In this document: piece by piece, positions 49,487 through 58,156 of the stretch
Numbering within the stretch: position 1 is the first letter of the stretch
Layout: every line of letters starts with the position of its first letter
Assembly (NCBI GenBank): GCA_045806965.1
Contig: JBJMIG010000080.1
Span: forward strand, 22,377-86,376
Reading direction: 5' to 3'
DNA: 64,000 nucleotides
Source of the DNA: DASYTH01 sp045806965
GTDB taxonomy: Bacteria > Actinomycetota > Actinomycetes > Mycobacteriales > Pseudonocardiaceae
Made by a program: the position numbers and the translations under genes
Notes under the pieces: model-generated
Databases searched by the model: none
What the model was told of the DNA's origin: nothing
What the model saw: only the letters and a program-made list of their open reading frames with translations

Positions 49487-52420
49487 TCAGAACACGAACG
49501 CCTGCAGCTCAGCGATCCGGACGGTCTGCGCGACCGTCGGGTTGCCGGTCGTGCAGTCGCTGTTCGACCGTGGATCGTTGTGCTGCTGGCCCGCGTAGGC
49601 CGGGCCGCCGGTGCACTGGTTGGAGAGCACCCGAACCATCAGGTGCGTGGCCAGCGTCACCGGAATCCGGAACGACCGCGAGGTCAGGTCGGGTGCCACC
49701 GGCCTGGGTATGGCCGCGGGGAACGCGTCGGCCGGACTGGTGAACACCCGCCGGAAACTGGCCGGGTTGGCGCAGTCCGCCCCGAACGCGGCGTTGCACG
49801 ACAGGATCTCGAACTGCCGCACCGCGGTGAACCGGTTCTGCGCGCCCGGGTCCGGGTCATCGGTGACCGCCGGCCGCAGCAGCGCGCTCACGTTCACCCT
49901 GGTGACCACCTGCAGGTGACCGCCGAGCGAGACGGTGACGGCCTTGCCCGCCACCGGGGATCCGACCGACGCCCAGTCAGTGGCCTCGGTGTCGTCGATC
50001 AGCTTGCCCTGGTTCACCCCGTCACCGGTCGCGGTGGCGCCGGAACTGGCGGAGGCGACGTTGCGGAACAGCACCGCAGGCAGCACGCCACGCTCACCGG
50101 AGAACACCTTGCGCTCCAACCGGGTGCTGCCGAAACCGTTGCCCACCACCATGAAGTGGTAGTTGCCCGGAGTCAGCTCGACGGTGTCGCCGAGCGGAGT
50201 CGCCGGGTCGGTGTCGGCTACCGGAACCGAGCGCGCCTCGTAGTCACCGACGTAGAGCCGCACCGGCGCGCCGGCCGCCTGCCCGGCCGGAAGCAGCCGC
50301 AGCGAGGCGTTCTTGCCGAACGGCGAGGCGAAGCTCGGCGTCGGGTCCTGGTCGTTCGGGCCGTTGCTCGCCGCGTCCCGGCCGAGGCCGCGCCGGGCGA
50401 AGGCGTTCCACAGCAACGGCACGTCGGTGCCACCGAAGCGGAGCTCGTCGGCCGCCAGGATCGAGTCGCGCATGTCCACCATGCTCACCGCGCCGCTCGC
50501 GTTGAGCAGCAGCGCGTCGAACATCAGTTGCACCCAGCGCCGGTTGCCGGGACAGCGGTCCACCGGCGTGGTGCCGTCCGCGCAGGCGCGCTGCTGAGCC
50601 GGGTTGCCGAGGCCGTAGCGGTCCACCATGGCCTGGCGCAGCTCGAAGCCGACCGCGTTCCAGATCTCGCCGTCCGCGTGCACCTCCTGGCCGGTCAGGT
50701 CGAACGCCATGTTGCTGTAGTTGAGCGGGCTGTGGCTCGGGTCGTAGTCCCTGATGCCGACCCTCGAGTTGCCGGTGACGTAACCGCCGGTGACGAACGG
50801 TGTGTCGCCCTTGGCCCGGAACCCGTACTCGGCCAGGTACTCGGTCGCGAACTGGTCCGAGGTGGACTCGTTCATCGCGCCGGCCTGCTGGCCCGACCAG
50901 CCGGAGTTCGGGCCGGCGATGGCCCGGCCGCTGATCGCGTGGGTGTACTCGTGCCCGATCACCGACATGTCGTAGTCGCCGTCGACGCACGGTGCGTAGA
51001 AGCCGCCCGGAATGGACTGCCACAGGTACATGTTGCTCACCGGCGGCGAGCCGTCGGGCGGGCTGGACTGGTTGGCGTTGTCCCTGGACGGGAAGGCCGG
51101 CGGTGCGCCGCCGGCCCGGCCGCCGGACTGGGCCTGGCCGCGTTCCGCGTCGTTGCCGAGCGCGCCGTGCGTGCCGTTGTCCTGCTGGAGGTTCCAGGTC
51201 TCCTCGGTGAACCCGAGGTTGTACGACCAGTCGTGCATGCGGTTGTGCTGCGCGAAGAGGTTCGCGATGGCCGCGTCGATGTCGTTCTGCGCCGGGCTGG
51301 CGAACACCTCGGGGTTGCACTTCGCGGTGAACCACTGGTTGGTCCACGGGTAGCGGTAGTCGCGGTTGGGGCTGAGCGCCGAGGTCCTGGTACCGACCGT
51401 GCCGCCGGCCAGGCTGTCCCACTTCTCGGTGGTGCTCGCCGAGTTGCCGACCGAGGTCAGGGTCGGCGCGCCGGTGGTCTGGTCCACATCCCAGGCAAGG
51501 CCGCTGTTCGCGCTGCGCACCGCCCGCTCACATCCGGCGGTCTGGGTGAAGCACCAGGTAAGCCGGTTGTCCCTGGAGGAGTAGTCGCTCGGCGGGTTGG
51601 CCGGGAAGACCTTCCATTCCGGATTGTCCGTCTCGTTGTCCACGATGTCCTCGCGGACCAGCACCCGGCCGGTCCTGGCGTCGACATACGTGGTGTACGC
51701 GGTGAAGCCCTGTGCCCCGGTGCCCTGCACGACAACCTGGTAGGCCGCCCGTGCCGGTGCGTTCGGCATCGGTACCGCACCGAGTCGCACCTGGCTGTCG
51801 GCCAGTTCGCCGCTGGCCAGACCGGCGTCGGCGGAGGCCGAGGTCAGCGCGTCGGCGGGGGAGATCGTGGCCGGCTCCGGGGCGCTGCTCTCCGGGCTGA
51901 GGGTCGAGGTGAGGAAGGTGACCGCGCCGTCCTTGATGCCGAACGCGGCGAGCCCGTCCAGCGTGGACGGCAGGTCGCCGAACCGCTGGCGCAGCATCAC
52001 ATAGGCGCCCTGACCCAGCGACCGGTTCACTAAGACATCCATCGAGTTTATGGATGCCTCTGATAACCCGAACGCCTCGCGGTTGTCCTGCAAATAGCGG
52101 CGCGCGACCGCGATCGGATCGCTGGCCGCATTCGCTTTGGGCACGGCGTCGCCGCGCGGCACAACCGTGGCCGGAGTGCCGTACCGGTTCCACCGCACGC
52201 TCGTGCTGTGCTCGGCCGCCAGCGAGCGCTGGCGCTGGGTTGGTTGTGCCGCGTCGCCGCGGTTGTCCACGTCCCGGCTCTGCGACAGCTCCCCTTGGAA
52301 GTCGAAGACGGCGGGGCCGGGCGAAGCGGGTTCGCTCGCCGCCGTGCCCGCCGTCATGCTCACTGCCAGCAAACCAGCCGCGGCGAGCGTCATGGCCCTC
52401 CGGAGATCATGTCTCCGCAT
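49487..52420 (-). CDS. Secreted M36 (fungalysin-type) zinc metalloprotease
   Basis: A 977-residue exported protease. The signal peptide is MRRHDLRRAMTLAAAGLLAVSMTAG, followed by a propeptide with a PepSY-like part (ISPADALTSASADAG ... AYTTYVDARTGRVLVRED). The catalytic domain has HEYTH near residue 490 and the third zinc ligand glutamate in GAMNESTSDQFATEYL. A C-terminal domain of about 250 residues looks like a carbohydrate- or substrate-binding fold. ATG 52420 follows GGGAGG; internal ATG 52393 would cut the n-region of the signal. Extracellular nutrition is likely. Confidence 0.88.
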   Translation of the reverse strand: MRRHDLRRAMTLAAAGLLAVSMTAGTAASEPASPGPAVFDFQGELSQSRDVDNRGDAAQPTQRQRSLAAEHSTSVRWNRYGTPATVVPRGDAVPKANAASDPIAVARRYLQDNREAFGLSEASINSMDVLVNRSLGQGAYVMLRQRFGDLPSTLDGLAAFGIKDGAVTFLTSTLSPESSAPEPATISPADALTSASADAGLASGELADSQVRLGAVPMPNAPARAAYQVVVQGTGAQGFTAYTTYVDARTGRVLVREDIVDNETDNPEWKVFPANPPSDYSSRDNRLTWCFTQTAGCERAVRSANSGLAWDVDQTTGAPTLTSVGNSASTTEKWDSLAGGTVGTRTSALSPNRDYRYPWTNQWFTAKCNPEVFASPAQNDIDAAIANLFAQHNRMHDWSYNLGFTEETWNLQQDNGTHGALGNDAERGQAQSGGRAGGAPPAFPSRDNANQSSPPDGSPPVSNMYLWQSIPGGFYAPCVDGDYDMSVIGHEYTHAISGRAIAGPNSGWSGQQAGAMNESTSDQFATEYLAEYGFRAKGDTPFVTGGYVTGNSRVGIRDYDPSHSPLNYSNMAFDLTGQEVHADGEIWNAVGFELRQAMVDRYGLGNPAQQRACADGTTPVDRCPGNRRWVQLMFDALLLNASGAVSMVDMRDSILAADELRFGGTDVPLLWNAFARRGLGRDAASNGPNDQDPTPSFASPFGKNASLRLLPAGQAAGAPVRLYVGDYEARSVPVADTDPATPLGDTVELTPGNYHFMVVGNGFGSTRLERKVFSGERGVLPAVLFRNVASASSGATATGDGVNQGKLIDDTEATDWASVGSPVAGKAVTVSLGGHLQVVTRVNVSALLRPAVTDDPDPGAQNRFTAVRQFEILSCNAAFGADCANPASFRRVFTSPADAFPAAIPRPVAPDLTSRSFRIPVTLATHLMVRVLSNQCTGGPAYAGQQHNDPRSNSDCTTGNPTVAQTVRIAELQAFVF

Positions 52421-52441
52421 CTGCGCGCCTCCCAATCCATT

Positions 52442-52466
52442 GAGTCGAATTCGAAATATTCGACTC
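52442..52466. promoter_or_regulatory. AT-rich palindrome between divergent protease and amidohydrolase genes
   Basis: GAGTCGAA (52442-52449) and TTCGACTC (52459-52466) are perfect inverted arms around ttcgaaata. It lies just upstream of the protease start region and about 120 bases from the amidohydrolase gene. It looks like an operator for a dimeric regulator. Confidence 0.45.
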
Positions 52467-52567
52467 GGTGAGAAAGTGACGACCCAGCTTGCTCCTCCGG
52501 CCGTGGAAAAGGTAGACGCATTCGTACGGAGAATCTGTGCGCCATGCGAACGCCCGCGGATGCCCCG

Positions 52568-52573
52568 TAGCCT
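52568..52573 (+). promoter_or_regulatory. -10 box of a leaderless amidohydrolase transcript
   Basis: TAGCCT ends seven bases before ATG 52581, with no Shine-Dalgarno between. Confidence 0.45.
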
Positions 52574-52580
52574 TCCCGCC

Positions 52581-53645
52581 ATGACGGCGTTGCACGTTCG
52601 GGGAGTGGTCCTCCCCGGCAGCGAGGAGCGGGACCTGTGGATCGTCAACGGCCGGGTCCGAACCGAACGCGTGCCCGGTGCCGAGACCATTGTGGACGGT
52701 GGTTTTCTGGTGCCGGGCCTGGTCGACGCGCACTGCCACATCGGGCTCGCGGCCGGCGGCCTGTCCGCCGCCGCGGAGCAGGCGCGTACCGACCGCGACG
52801 CCGGCACCCTGCTCATCCGGGACTGCGGCTCGCCAATGGACACCCGTCCGCTGCAGGAGCGGCTGGACCTGCCGCGGATCGTGCGGGCCGGACGGCATGT
52901 GGCCCGGCCCAAGCGTTACCTCCGCGACATCGGTGTCGAGGTCGAGGATCCGGCCCAGCTCCCGGCCGTGGTGGCCGAGCAGGCGGCCTACGGAGACGGG
53001 TGGGTCAAGCTGGTCGGCGACTGGATCGATCGGGACACCGGCGACCTGGCGCCGCTCTGGCCCGACGACGTGTTGGCCACGGCGATACAGGCAGCGCACC
53101 TGGCCGGTGCCCGGGTGACCGCGCACGTGTTCGGCGAGGACGCCCTGCCCGGCCTGATCAACGCCGGCATCGACTGCATCGAGCACGGCCCCGGACTCTC
53201 CGACGAACTGGTCGCGGTCATGGCCGAGCGGGGCACCGCACTGGTCCCCACGTTGATCAACGTCGACACGTTCCCCGGTATCGCCGCGCAGGCGGAGAAA
53301 TACCCGACCTATGCCGCGCACATGCTCGCGCTGCACGCCAGGGCCGGCGCCGCGGTGGCAGCCGCGGTCGAGGCCGGCGTCCCGGTCTATGCCGGAACCG
53401 ATGCCGGCGGCGGCATCGCGCATGGCCGGATCGTCGACGAGATCGTTGCGCTGCACCGAATCGGGCTGAGCGCGGAGGCGGCGCTGGGGGCCGCGTCCTG
53501 GTCGGCCCGGCACTGGCTGGGCTGGTCCGGCATCGAGGAGGGCGCGGCCGCGGACCTCATCGCGTTCGCCACCGATCCCCGAACCGACCTGGAGTCACTT
53601 CGGACACCGACCCGGATCATCCTGCGTGGGCGGGTGATCACGTAG
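52581..53645 (+). CDS. Metal-dependent amidohydrolase
   Basis: A 354-residue amidohydrolase-superfamily enzyme of the imidazolonepropionase-like group. Metal ligands are seen in PGLVDAHCHIGL, the lysine of GWVKLVGDWI, VTAHVFGEDAL, DCIEHGPGLSD and YAGTDAGGGIAHG. The position after ffh matches mycobacterial Rv2915c, an amidohydrolase in the same syntenic slot. Natural substrate unknown. Confidence 0.88.
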   Translation: MTALHVRGVVLPGSEERDLWIVNGRVRTERVPGAETIVDGGFLVPGLVDAHCHIGLAAGGLSAAAEQARTDRDAGTLLIRDCGSPMDTRPLQERLDLPRIVRAGRHVARPKRYLRDIGVEVEDPAQLPAVVAEQAAYGDGWVKLVGDWIDRDTGDLAPLWPDDVLATAIQAAHLAGARVTAHVFGEDALPGLINAGIDCIEHGPGLSDELVAVMAERGTALVPTLINVDTFPGIAAQAEKYPTYAAHMLALHARAGAAVAAAVEAGVPVYAGTDAGGGIAHGRIVDEIVALHRIGLSAEAALGAASWSARHWLGWSGIEEGAAADLIAFATDPRTDLESLRTPTRIILRGRVIT

Positions 53646-53709
53646 CCATCCGGCTAGTCTCGGATGGTCCCGGTCCACGCTGCGGTCGAGGACAATCCGG
53701 AGGGTCACC

Positions 53710-53808
53710 GTGAGCGAGCTTGCGAGGTGATGGGGTGAGCGAGCTTGCGAGCGAACCGTTTGGCACTGTGTCTGAGCGCCGTCACCGAGCTTGCGAGGTG
53801 AGGGGGTG
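53710..53808 (+). repeat. Start-carrying repeat upstream of the CPBP gene
   Basis: It contains GAGGTGA-N4-GTG twice (GAGGTGA at 53724 and 53795). The second GTG (53806) is the start of the CPBP gene. The first GTG (53735) opens a 24-codon frame reading VSELASEP...VSE..HRACEV whose TGA (53807-53809) overlaps the downstream GTG. The same organisation occurs upstream of khpA. Confidence 0.8.
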
Positions 53809-54555
53809 AGCGAGCTGGCCGACCGGGTGTCGCACGTACCGCCCGCCGAACCGCACCGCGAGCACCGGTGGGGGATCGGCGCCTTCGTCGCGGTGTTCGG
53901 CACGCTGGTGCTGTCCACCGTCCTGATCGGTGCCACCGCCCAGGTGCTCGCGCCGGAACGGGGCCTGACCGTGCCGGTAGTGGTGATCGGCACGGTGGTG
54001 CCGCCGATGCTGGCCGCCGCGGTGGCGGTGCTGATCACGGTGTTCCGCGGCAACGGTCCCCGGTCGGACCTCAACCTGTCCTGGCAGCGGTCGGACCTGC
54101 GCGCGGGGGTGCGGTTCGGGCTCATCGGGCTGGTCTGCACCACCGTGGCCGCGTTCCTGTGGACCAGGATCGTCGGCGAGCAGAACGCCTCATCGGCACT
54201 CGGCAAGTTGGTCAACGACCAGCGCCTGCCGCTGACCGCGGCCGTCGTCATGTTCCTGTTTGTCTGGCTGATCGGACCGATCTGCGAGGAGATCATCTAC
54301 CGCGGCCTGCTGTGGGGCGCGCTGGAACGGCTGAACTGGGGCCGCTGGTGGGCGTTCGGCCTGACCACGGTGATCTTCGCGGTGACCCACCTCGAACCGC
54401 TGCGCACCTCGTTGCTGCTGGTGATCGGGGTGCCGATCGGGCTGGCCCGGCTCTACACCCGCAGGCTCGGTGCGAGCATCCTCACGCACCAGATCAACAA
54501 CTTCCTGCCTGCGCTCGCCGTGCTGCTGATCGCCGTCGACGCGTTGCCAGCGTGA
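53806..54555 (+). CDS. CPBP-family intramembrane metalloprotease
   Basis: A 249-residue protein with about six membrane helices. It has the CPBP/Abi motifs EEIIYRGLLWGALER (Glu-Glu...Arg), IFAVTHLEPLRTS and ILTHQINNFLP, the putative glutamate/histidine metal site of type II CAAX prenyl protease-like proteins. Substrates in bacteria are mostly unknown. GTG 53806 and its GAGGTGA site come from the dispersed repeat just upstream. Confidence 0.88.
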   Translation: MSELADRVSHVPPAEPHREHRWGIGAFVAVFGTLVLSTVLIGATAQVLAPERGLTVPVVVIGTVVPPMLAAAVAVLITVFRGNGPRSDLNLSWQRSDLRAGVRFGLIGLVCTTVAAFLWTRIVGEQNASSALGKLVNDQRLPLTAAVVMFLFVWLIGPICEEIIYRGLLWGALERLNWGRWWAFGLTTVIFAVTHLEPLRTSLLLVIGVPIGLARLYTRRLGASILTHQINNFLPALAVLLIAVDALPA

Positions 54556-54577
54556 CGTGGCCCGTGATGTCTCCGTG

Positions 54578-55339
54578 ATGTCCGCGTCCATCGATCTCAA
54601 CAGCGACCTCGGCGAGGGCTTCGGCGTGTGGCGGCTCGGCGACGACGAGGCCCTGCTCGACGTGGTCACCTCGGCCAACGTGGCGTGCGGCTTCCACGCC
54701 GGTGACGCGTCGATCATGCGCCGGGTGTGCGTCGGCGCGGCCACGCGCGGCGTGGTGGTCGGCGCCCAGGTGTCCTACCCGGACCTGGCCGGCTTCGGCC
54801 GCCGGTTCATCGACATCGACCCGAGCGAGCTGGCCGACGCGGTGCTCTACCAAATCGGCGCGCTGGACGCGTTCGCCCGCGCCGCGGGCACCCGGGTGGG
54901 CTATGTCAAGCCGCACGGCGCGCTCTACAACGCCGCGGTACATCACGAGGCACAGGCCGCGGCCGTGGTCGACGGCGTGCGGAGCTACGGCTCACTGCCG
55001 GTGCTCGGCCTGCCCGCCTCCCGGCTGCTCGCCGCCGCGCGGGCCGCCGGCCTGCCCGCCGTGGCCGAGGCGTTCGCCGACCGCGGGTACACCCCGAACG
55101 GCACGCTGGTCTCCCGCCGCGAGCCGAACGCACTGCTGACCGACACCGCCGCTGTGGTCGAGCGGGCGGTTCGGCTGGCCACCAGGTCCGAGCTGGTCGC
55201 GGTTGACGGCACCGTGCTGCCGACGGAGGCGGCCTCGCTGTGCCTGCACGGCGACACCCCGGGCGCGGTGGCGCATGCCGGGGCGGTCCGGGCCGCGCTC
55301 GAGGACGCCGGAGTCACCCTCGCTCCGTTCGCCCGCTGA
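54578..55339 (+). CDS. pxpA: 5-oxoprolinase subunit A (LamB/YcsF family)
   Basis: A 253-residue protein starting SIDLNSDLGEGFGVWRLGDD, the family hallmark, with SANVACGFHAGDASIMRR, GYVKPHGALYNAA and ADRGYTPNGTLVSR. PxpA works with PxpB and PxpC to hydrolyse 5-oxoproline; neither partner is beside it, so they must be elsewhere. ATG 54578 starts 23 bases after the CPBP stop without a clear ribosome site. Confidence 0.93.
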   Translation: MSASIDLNSDLGEGFGVWRLGDDEALLDVVTSANVACGFHAGDASIMRRVCVGAATRGVVVGAQVSYPDLAGFGRRFIDIDPSELADAVLYQIGALDAFARAAGTRVGYVKPHGALYNAAVHHEAQAAAVVDGVRSYGSLPVLGLPASRLLAAARAAGLPAVAEAFADRGYTPNGTLVSRREPNALLTDTAAVVERAVRLATRSELVAVDGTVLPTEAASLCLHGDTPGAVAHAGAVRAALEDAGVTLAPFAR

Positions 55340-55480
55340 CCCATCTGGCACAATGACGGATTGTCCGCCGTGGCCGGTCCCTCTCACCGTGCCAGGGCGC
55401 CACGAACCTCCGGGCGTAGCCGGTCCGACCCCACTCGGATCCGCGGCGCCCGACCCATGTGCAGAGGAGCAACCCACCCC

Positions 55481-55930
55481 GTGGCTGTCAAGATCAAGCT
55501 GCAGCGGCTCGGAAAGATCCGGGCGCCGTACTACCGGGTCGTCGTCCAGGACGCCCGCACCCGTCGCAGCGGCAAGGCAATCGAGACGATCGGCCGGTAC
55601 CACCCCAAGGACGAGCCGAGCGTGATCGAGATCAACTCCGAGCGCGCGCAGTACTGGCTCGGCGTCGGCGCGCTGCCGACGGAGCCCGTGCAGCACCTGC
55701 TCGAGGTCACCGGCGACTGGCAGAAGTTCAAGGGTCTGCCCGGCCAGGAGGGCACGCTGCGCCGGGCCGAGCCCAAGCCGAGCAAGCAGGAGCTGTTCGA
55801 GGCGGCACTGAAGGCGGCCGGCGACGAGCCGACCAGCGACGCCACCACGCCGAAGAAGAAGGCGCCGAGGAAGGCCGAGGCCAAGGCCGAGAAGACCGAG
55901 GACACCAAGGACGCCAAGGACGAGGCGTGA
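55481..55930 (+). CDS. rpsP: 30S ribosomal protein S16
   Basis: A 149-residue S16 with the usual core MAVKIKLQRLGKIRAPYYRV, RSGKAIETIGRYHP and YWLGVGALPTEPVQ. The long Lys/Ala/Glu tail (PKKKAPRKAEAKAEK...) is common in actinobacteria. GTG 55481 follows AGAGGAGC. First gene of the rpsP-khpA-rimM-trmD operon. Confidence 0.97.
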   Translation: MAVKIKLQRLGKIRAPYYRVVVQDARTRRSGKAIETIGRYHPKDEPSVIEINSERAQYWLGVGALPTEPVQHLLEVTGDWQKFKGLPGQEGTLRRAEPKPSKQELFEAALKAAGDEPTSDATTPKKKAPRKAEAKAEKTEDTKDAKDEA

Positions 55931-55981
55931 TCCTGGCGAGCCGCCGACGCCGAGCGGCGCCGGCGAGCTCCGAGGGCTGGC

Positions 55982-56069
55982 GAGGTGACATTGTGAGCGA
56001 GCTTGCGAGCGAGCCGCCAATGGGCAAGGTGTCTGAGCAACAGCACCGAGCTTGCGAGGTGATGTTGTG
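55982..56069 (+). repeat. Start-carrying repeat upstream of khpA
   Basis: GAGGTGA-N4-GTG occurs at 55982 and at 56056; the second GTG (56067) is the khpA start. The first (55993) opens a 25-codon frame VSELASEP...KVSE..HRACEV whose TGA (56068-56070) overlaps the khpA GTG. It matches the copy at 53.7 kb with one codon inserted and sits inside an essential ribosomal protein operon. Confidence 0.8.
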
Positions 56070-56306
56070 AGCTTCCTGGCTGATGCGCTGGAGCACCTGG
56101 TGCGGGGCATCGTCGACCATCCGGACGACGTGCGGGTGGAGCTGGTCACCACCCGCCGCGGCCGGACTCTTGAGCTGCACGTGAATCCGGACGATCTGGG
56201 CAAGGTGATCGGCCGGGGCGGCCGCACCGCGACCTCGCTGCGCACCGTGATGGCCGGCATCGGGGGCCGCGGAATCCGAGTGGATGTCGTCGACACCGAC
56301 CAGTGA
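56067..56306 (+). CDS. khpA: KH-domain RNA-binding protein KhpA
   Basis: A 79-residue single KH domain with the nucleic-acid-binding loop GRGG in DDLGKVIGRGGRTATSLR. Homologue of Rv2908c, encoded between rpsP and rimM in the same order. It is an RNA chaperone that in Firmicutes partners KhpB (Jag). The end overlaps rimM by 23 bases. Start codon and ribosome site are supplied by the dispersed repeat. Confidence 0.95.
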   Translation: MSFLADALEHLVRGIVDHPDDVRVELVTTRRGRTLELHVNPDDLGKVIGRGGRTATSLRTVMAGIGGRGIRVDVVDTDQ

Positions 56307-56817
56307 GGTCGTCGTCGGCCGGGTGGCCAAGGCACACGGCATCACCGGCGAGCTCTCCGTCGACATCCGTACCGACGAGCCGGAGCAGCGGTTCGCCATC
56401 GGTACCGTGGTCCGCGCCAGGCTGCGCGACGGCACCCAGCGCCCACTGACCGTCGGCTCGGCCCGGCGGCACGGCGAGCGGCTGTTGGTGCGCTTCGCCG
56501 AGGTGCCCACCCGGGACGTGGCCGAGACCCTGCGCGGAGCCCTGCTGCTGCTGGACATCGCCGATCTGCCGCCCTCATCGGACTCGGACGAGTTCTACGA
56601 ACACGAACTGGCGGGTCTCGGCGCGGAACTGCCGGACGGGACCGCGCTCGGCACGGTGCTCGAGGTCGTGCACGGGCCGGGCGGCGACCTGCTGGTGGTG
56701 AACCTGCCCGACGGGCGCGAGGTGCTCGTGCCGTTCGTCCGCGCGATCGTGCCCGAGGTCGACCTGGCCGGCAAGCGGATCGTGATCGACCCGCCGGAAG
56801 GGTTGCTGGAACCCTGA
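56284..56817 (+). CDS. rimM: 16S rRNA processing protein RimM
   Basis: A 177-residue ribosome maturation factor for the 30S head, binding S19. The N-terminal barrel has VVVGRVAKAHGITGELSVDI and the C-terminal PRC barrel FYEHELAGLGAEL ... REVLVPFVRAIVPEVD. It overlaps khpA and its stop overlaps the trmD start (TGATG). Confidence 0.95.
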   Translation: MSSTPTSEVVVGRVAKAHGITGELSVDIRTDEPEQRFAIGTVVRARLRDGTQRPLTVGSARRHGERLLVRFAEVPTRDVAETLRGALLLLDIADLPPSSDSDEFYEHELAGLGAELPDGTALGTVLEVVHGPGGDLLVVNLPDGREVLVPFVRAIVPEVDLAGKRIVIDPPEGLLEP

Positions 56818-57605
56818 TGCGGCTCGACGTGATCACGATCTTCCCCGAGTACCTGGCGCCGCTGCGGGCGGCGCTGCTCGGCCGGGCCGTGGAACGCGGC
56901 CTGCTCACCCTCGACGTGCACGACCTGCGGGACTGGACGCACGACGTGCACCGCGCGGTGGACGACAGCCCCTACGGCGGCGGGCCGGGCATGGTGATGA
57001 AGCCCCAGGTCTGGGGCGAGGCGCTGGACGCGATCTGGGCGCCCGGTCCGGACCGGGCGGCGGGGCCCGACGCGGCGCCGCGCCTGGTCGTGCCCTCGCC
57101 GGCCGGCCGGCCGTTCACCCAGGCGCTGGCCCGCGAGTACGCCGCCGCGCCGTGGCTGGTGTTCGCCTGTGGCCGCTACGAGGGCATCGACCAGCGGGTG
57201 ATCGCCGACGCCGCCCGCCGGATGCCGGTCGACGAGGTGTCCATCGGCGACTACGTCCTGGTCGGCGGGGAGGTCGCGGTCATGGTCATGGTCGAGGCCG
57301 TGGCCCGGCTGCTGCCCGGCGTGCTGGGCAACCCGGCGTCCGCCGAGCAGGACTCGTTCTCCGATGGCCTGCTCGAGGGGCCGGCCTACACCCGCCCCGA
57401 GGTGTGGCGTGACCTGGCCGTGCCCGACGTCCTGCGGTCCGGCAACCACGGCGCGATCAACCGCTGGCGTCGTGACCAGGCCCTCGAGCGCACGTATCAG
57501 CGGCGGCCGGATCTGCTCGCCGCGCTGCCCGAGGAGGCACTGGACAAACACGACCGGGCGGTGCTGGACCGGCTGCGGCGGGAGCCGATTTCCGACTCCC
57601 GGTGA
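56817..57605 (+). CDS. trmD: tRNA (guanine-N1-)-methyltransferase TrmD
   Basis: A 262-residue SPOUT methyltransferase making m1G37 in tRNA. Motifs: RLDVITIFPEYL, DDSPYGGGPGMVMKP, the trefoil-knot SAM site FACGRYEGIDQRV and SIGDYVLVGGEVAVMVM, then GPAYTRPEVW. Full length. Coupled to rimM by one-base overlap. Confidence 0.97.
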   Translation: MRLDVITIFPEYLAPLRAALLGRAVERGLLTLDVHDLRDWTHDVHRAVDDSPYGGGPGMVMKPQVWGEALDAIWAPGPDRAAGPDAAPRLVVPSPAGRPFTQALAREYAAAPWLVFACGRYEGIDQRVIADAARRMPVDEVSIGDYVLVGGEVAVMVMVEAVARLLPGVLGNPASAEQDSFSDGLLEGPAYTRPEVWRDLAVPDVLRSGNHGAINRWRRDQALERTYQRRPDLLAALPEEALDKHDRAVLDRLRREPISDSR

Positions 57606-57760
57606 CGGTCTGACATACTGGGCAGGTTGCCGCGACGGGGAACCAACCCCGGCACGCGCCTCGAGCCCCCTTCCAGGCCGGACCGTACGGTGCCGCACGG
57701 CGCCGCACGCCGGCCGGGAGCGAGACAAGACGAAGCACATCAGACGAGGACGGAACACCG

Positions 57761-58120
57761 ATGAACACCCTGGATGCCCTGGACGCCAAGTCGCTGCGTT
57801 CCGACATCCCGGACTTCCGTCCGGGCGACACCCTCAAGGTCCACGTCCGCGTCATCGAGGGCTCGCGCGAGCGGGTGCAGATCTTCAAGGGCGTCGTGAT
57901 CCGTCGTCAGGGCGGCGGCATCCGGGAGACCTTCACGGTCCGCAAGATCTCCTTCGGCGTCGGCGTCGAGCGCACCTTCCCGCTGCACTCCCCGAACATC
58001 GCCACGGTCGAGGTCGACCGGCGGGGCGACGTGCGCCGGGCCAAGCTCTACTACCTGCGTGAGCTGCGCGGCAAGGCAGCCAAGATCAAGGAGAAGCGCG
58101 AGCCGCAGCCGGCTTCCTAA
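57761..58120 (+). CDS. rplS: 50S ribosomal protein L19
   Basis: A 119-residue L19 with DFRPGDTLKVHVRVIEG, FKGVVIRRQGGGIRETFTVRK and VERTFPLHSPNI. A 155-base leader separates it from trmD, long enough for its own promoter or an autoregulatory leader, though I see no defined structure. ATG 57761. Confidence 0.97.
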   Translation: MNTLDALDAKSLRSDIPDFRPGDTLKVHVRVIEGSRERVQIFKGVVIRRQGGGIRETFTVRKISFGVGVERTFPLHSPNIATVEVDRRGDVRRAKLYYLRELRGKAAKIKEKREPQPAS

Positions 58121-58143
58121 CGCCGAGCATTGGCGGGCTCCCG

Positions 58144-58149
58144 TAGCCT
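58144..58149 (+). promoter_or_regulatory. -10 box of leaderless lepB1 transcript
   Basis: TAGCCT ends seven bases before GTG 58157 with no ribosome site between. Confidence 0.45.
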
Positions 58150-58156
58150 GGGTGTC

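Noticed and set aside
57606..57760. Ribosomal protein leader riboregulator before rplS
   Set aside because: The length is suggestive, but I could not define a conserved stem-loop by eye.
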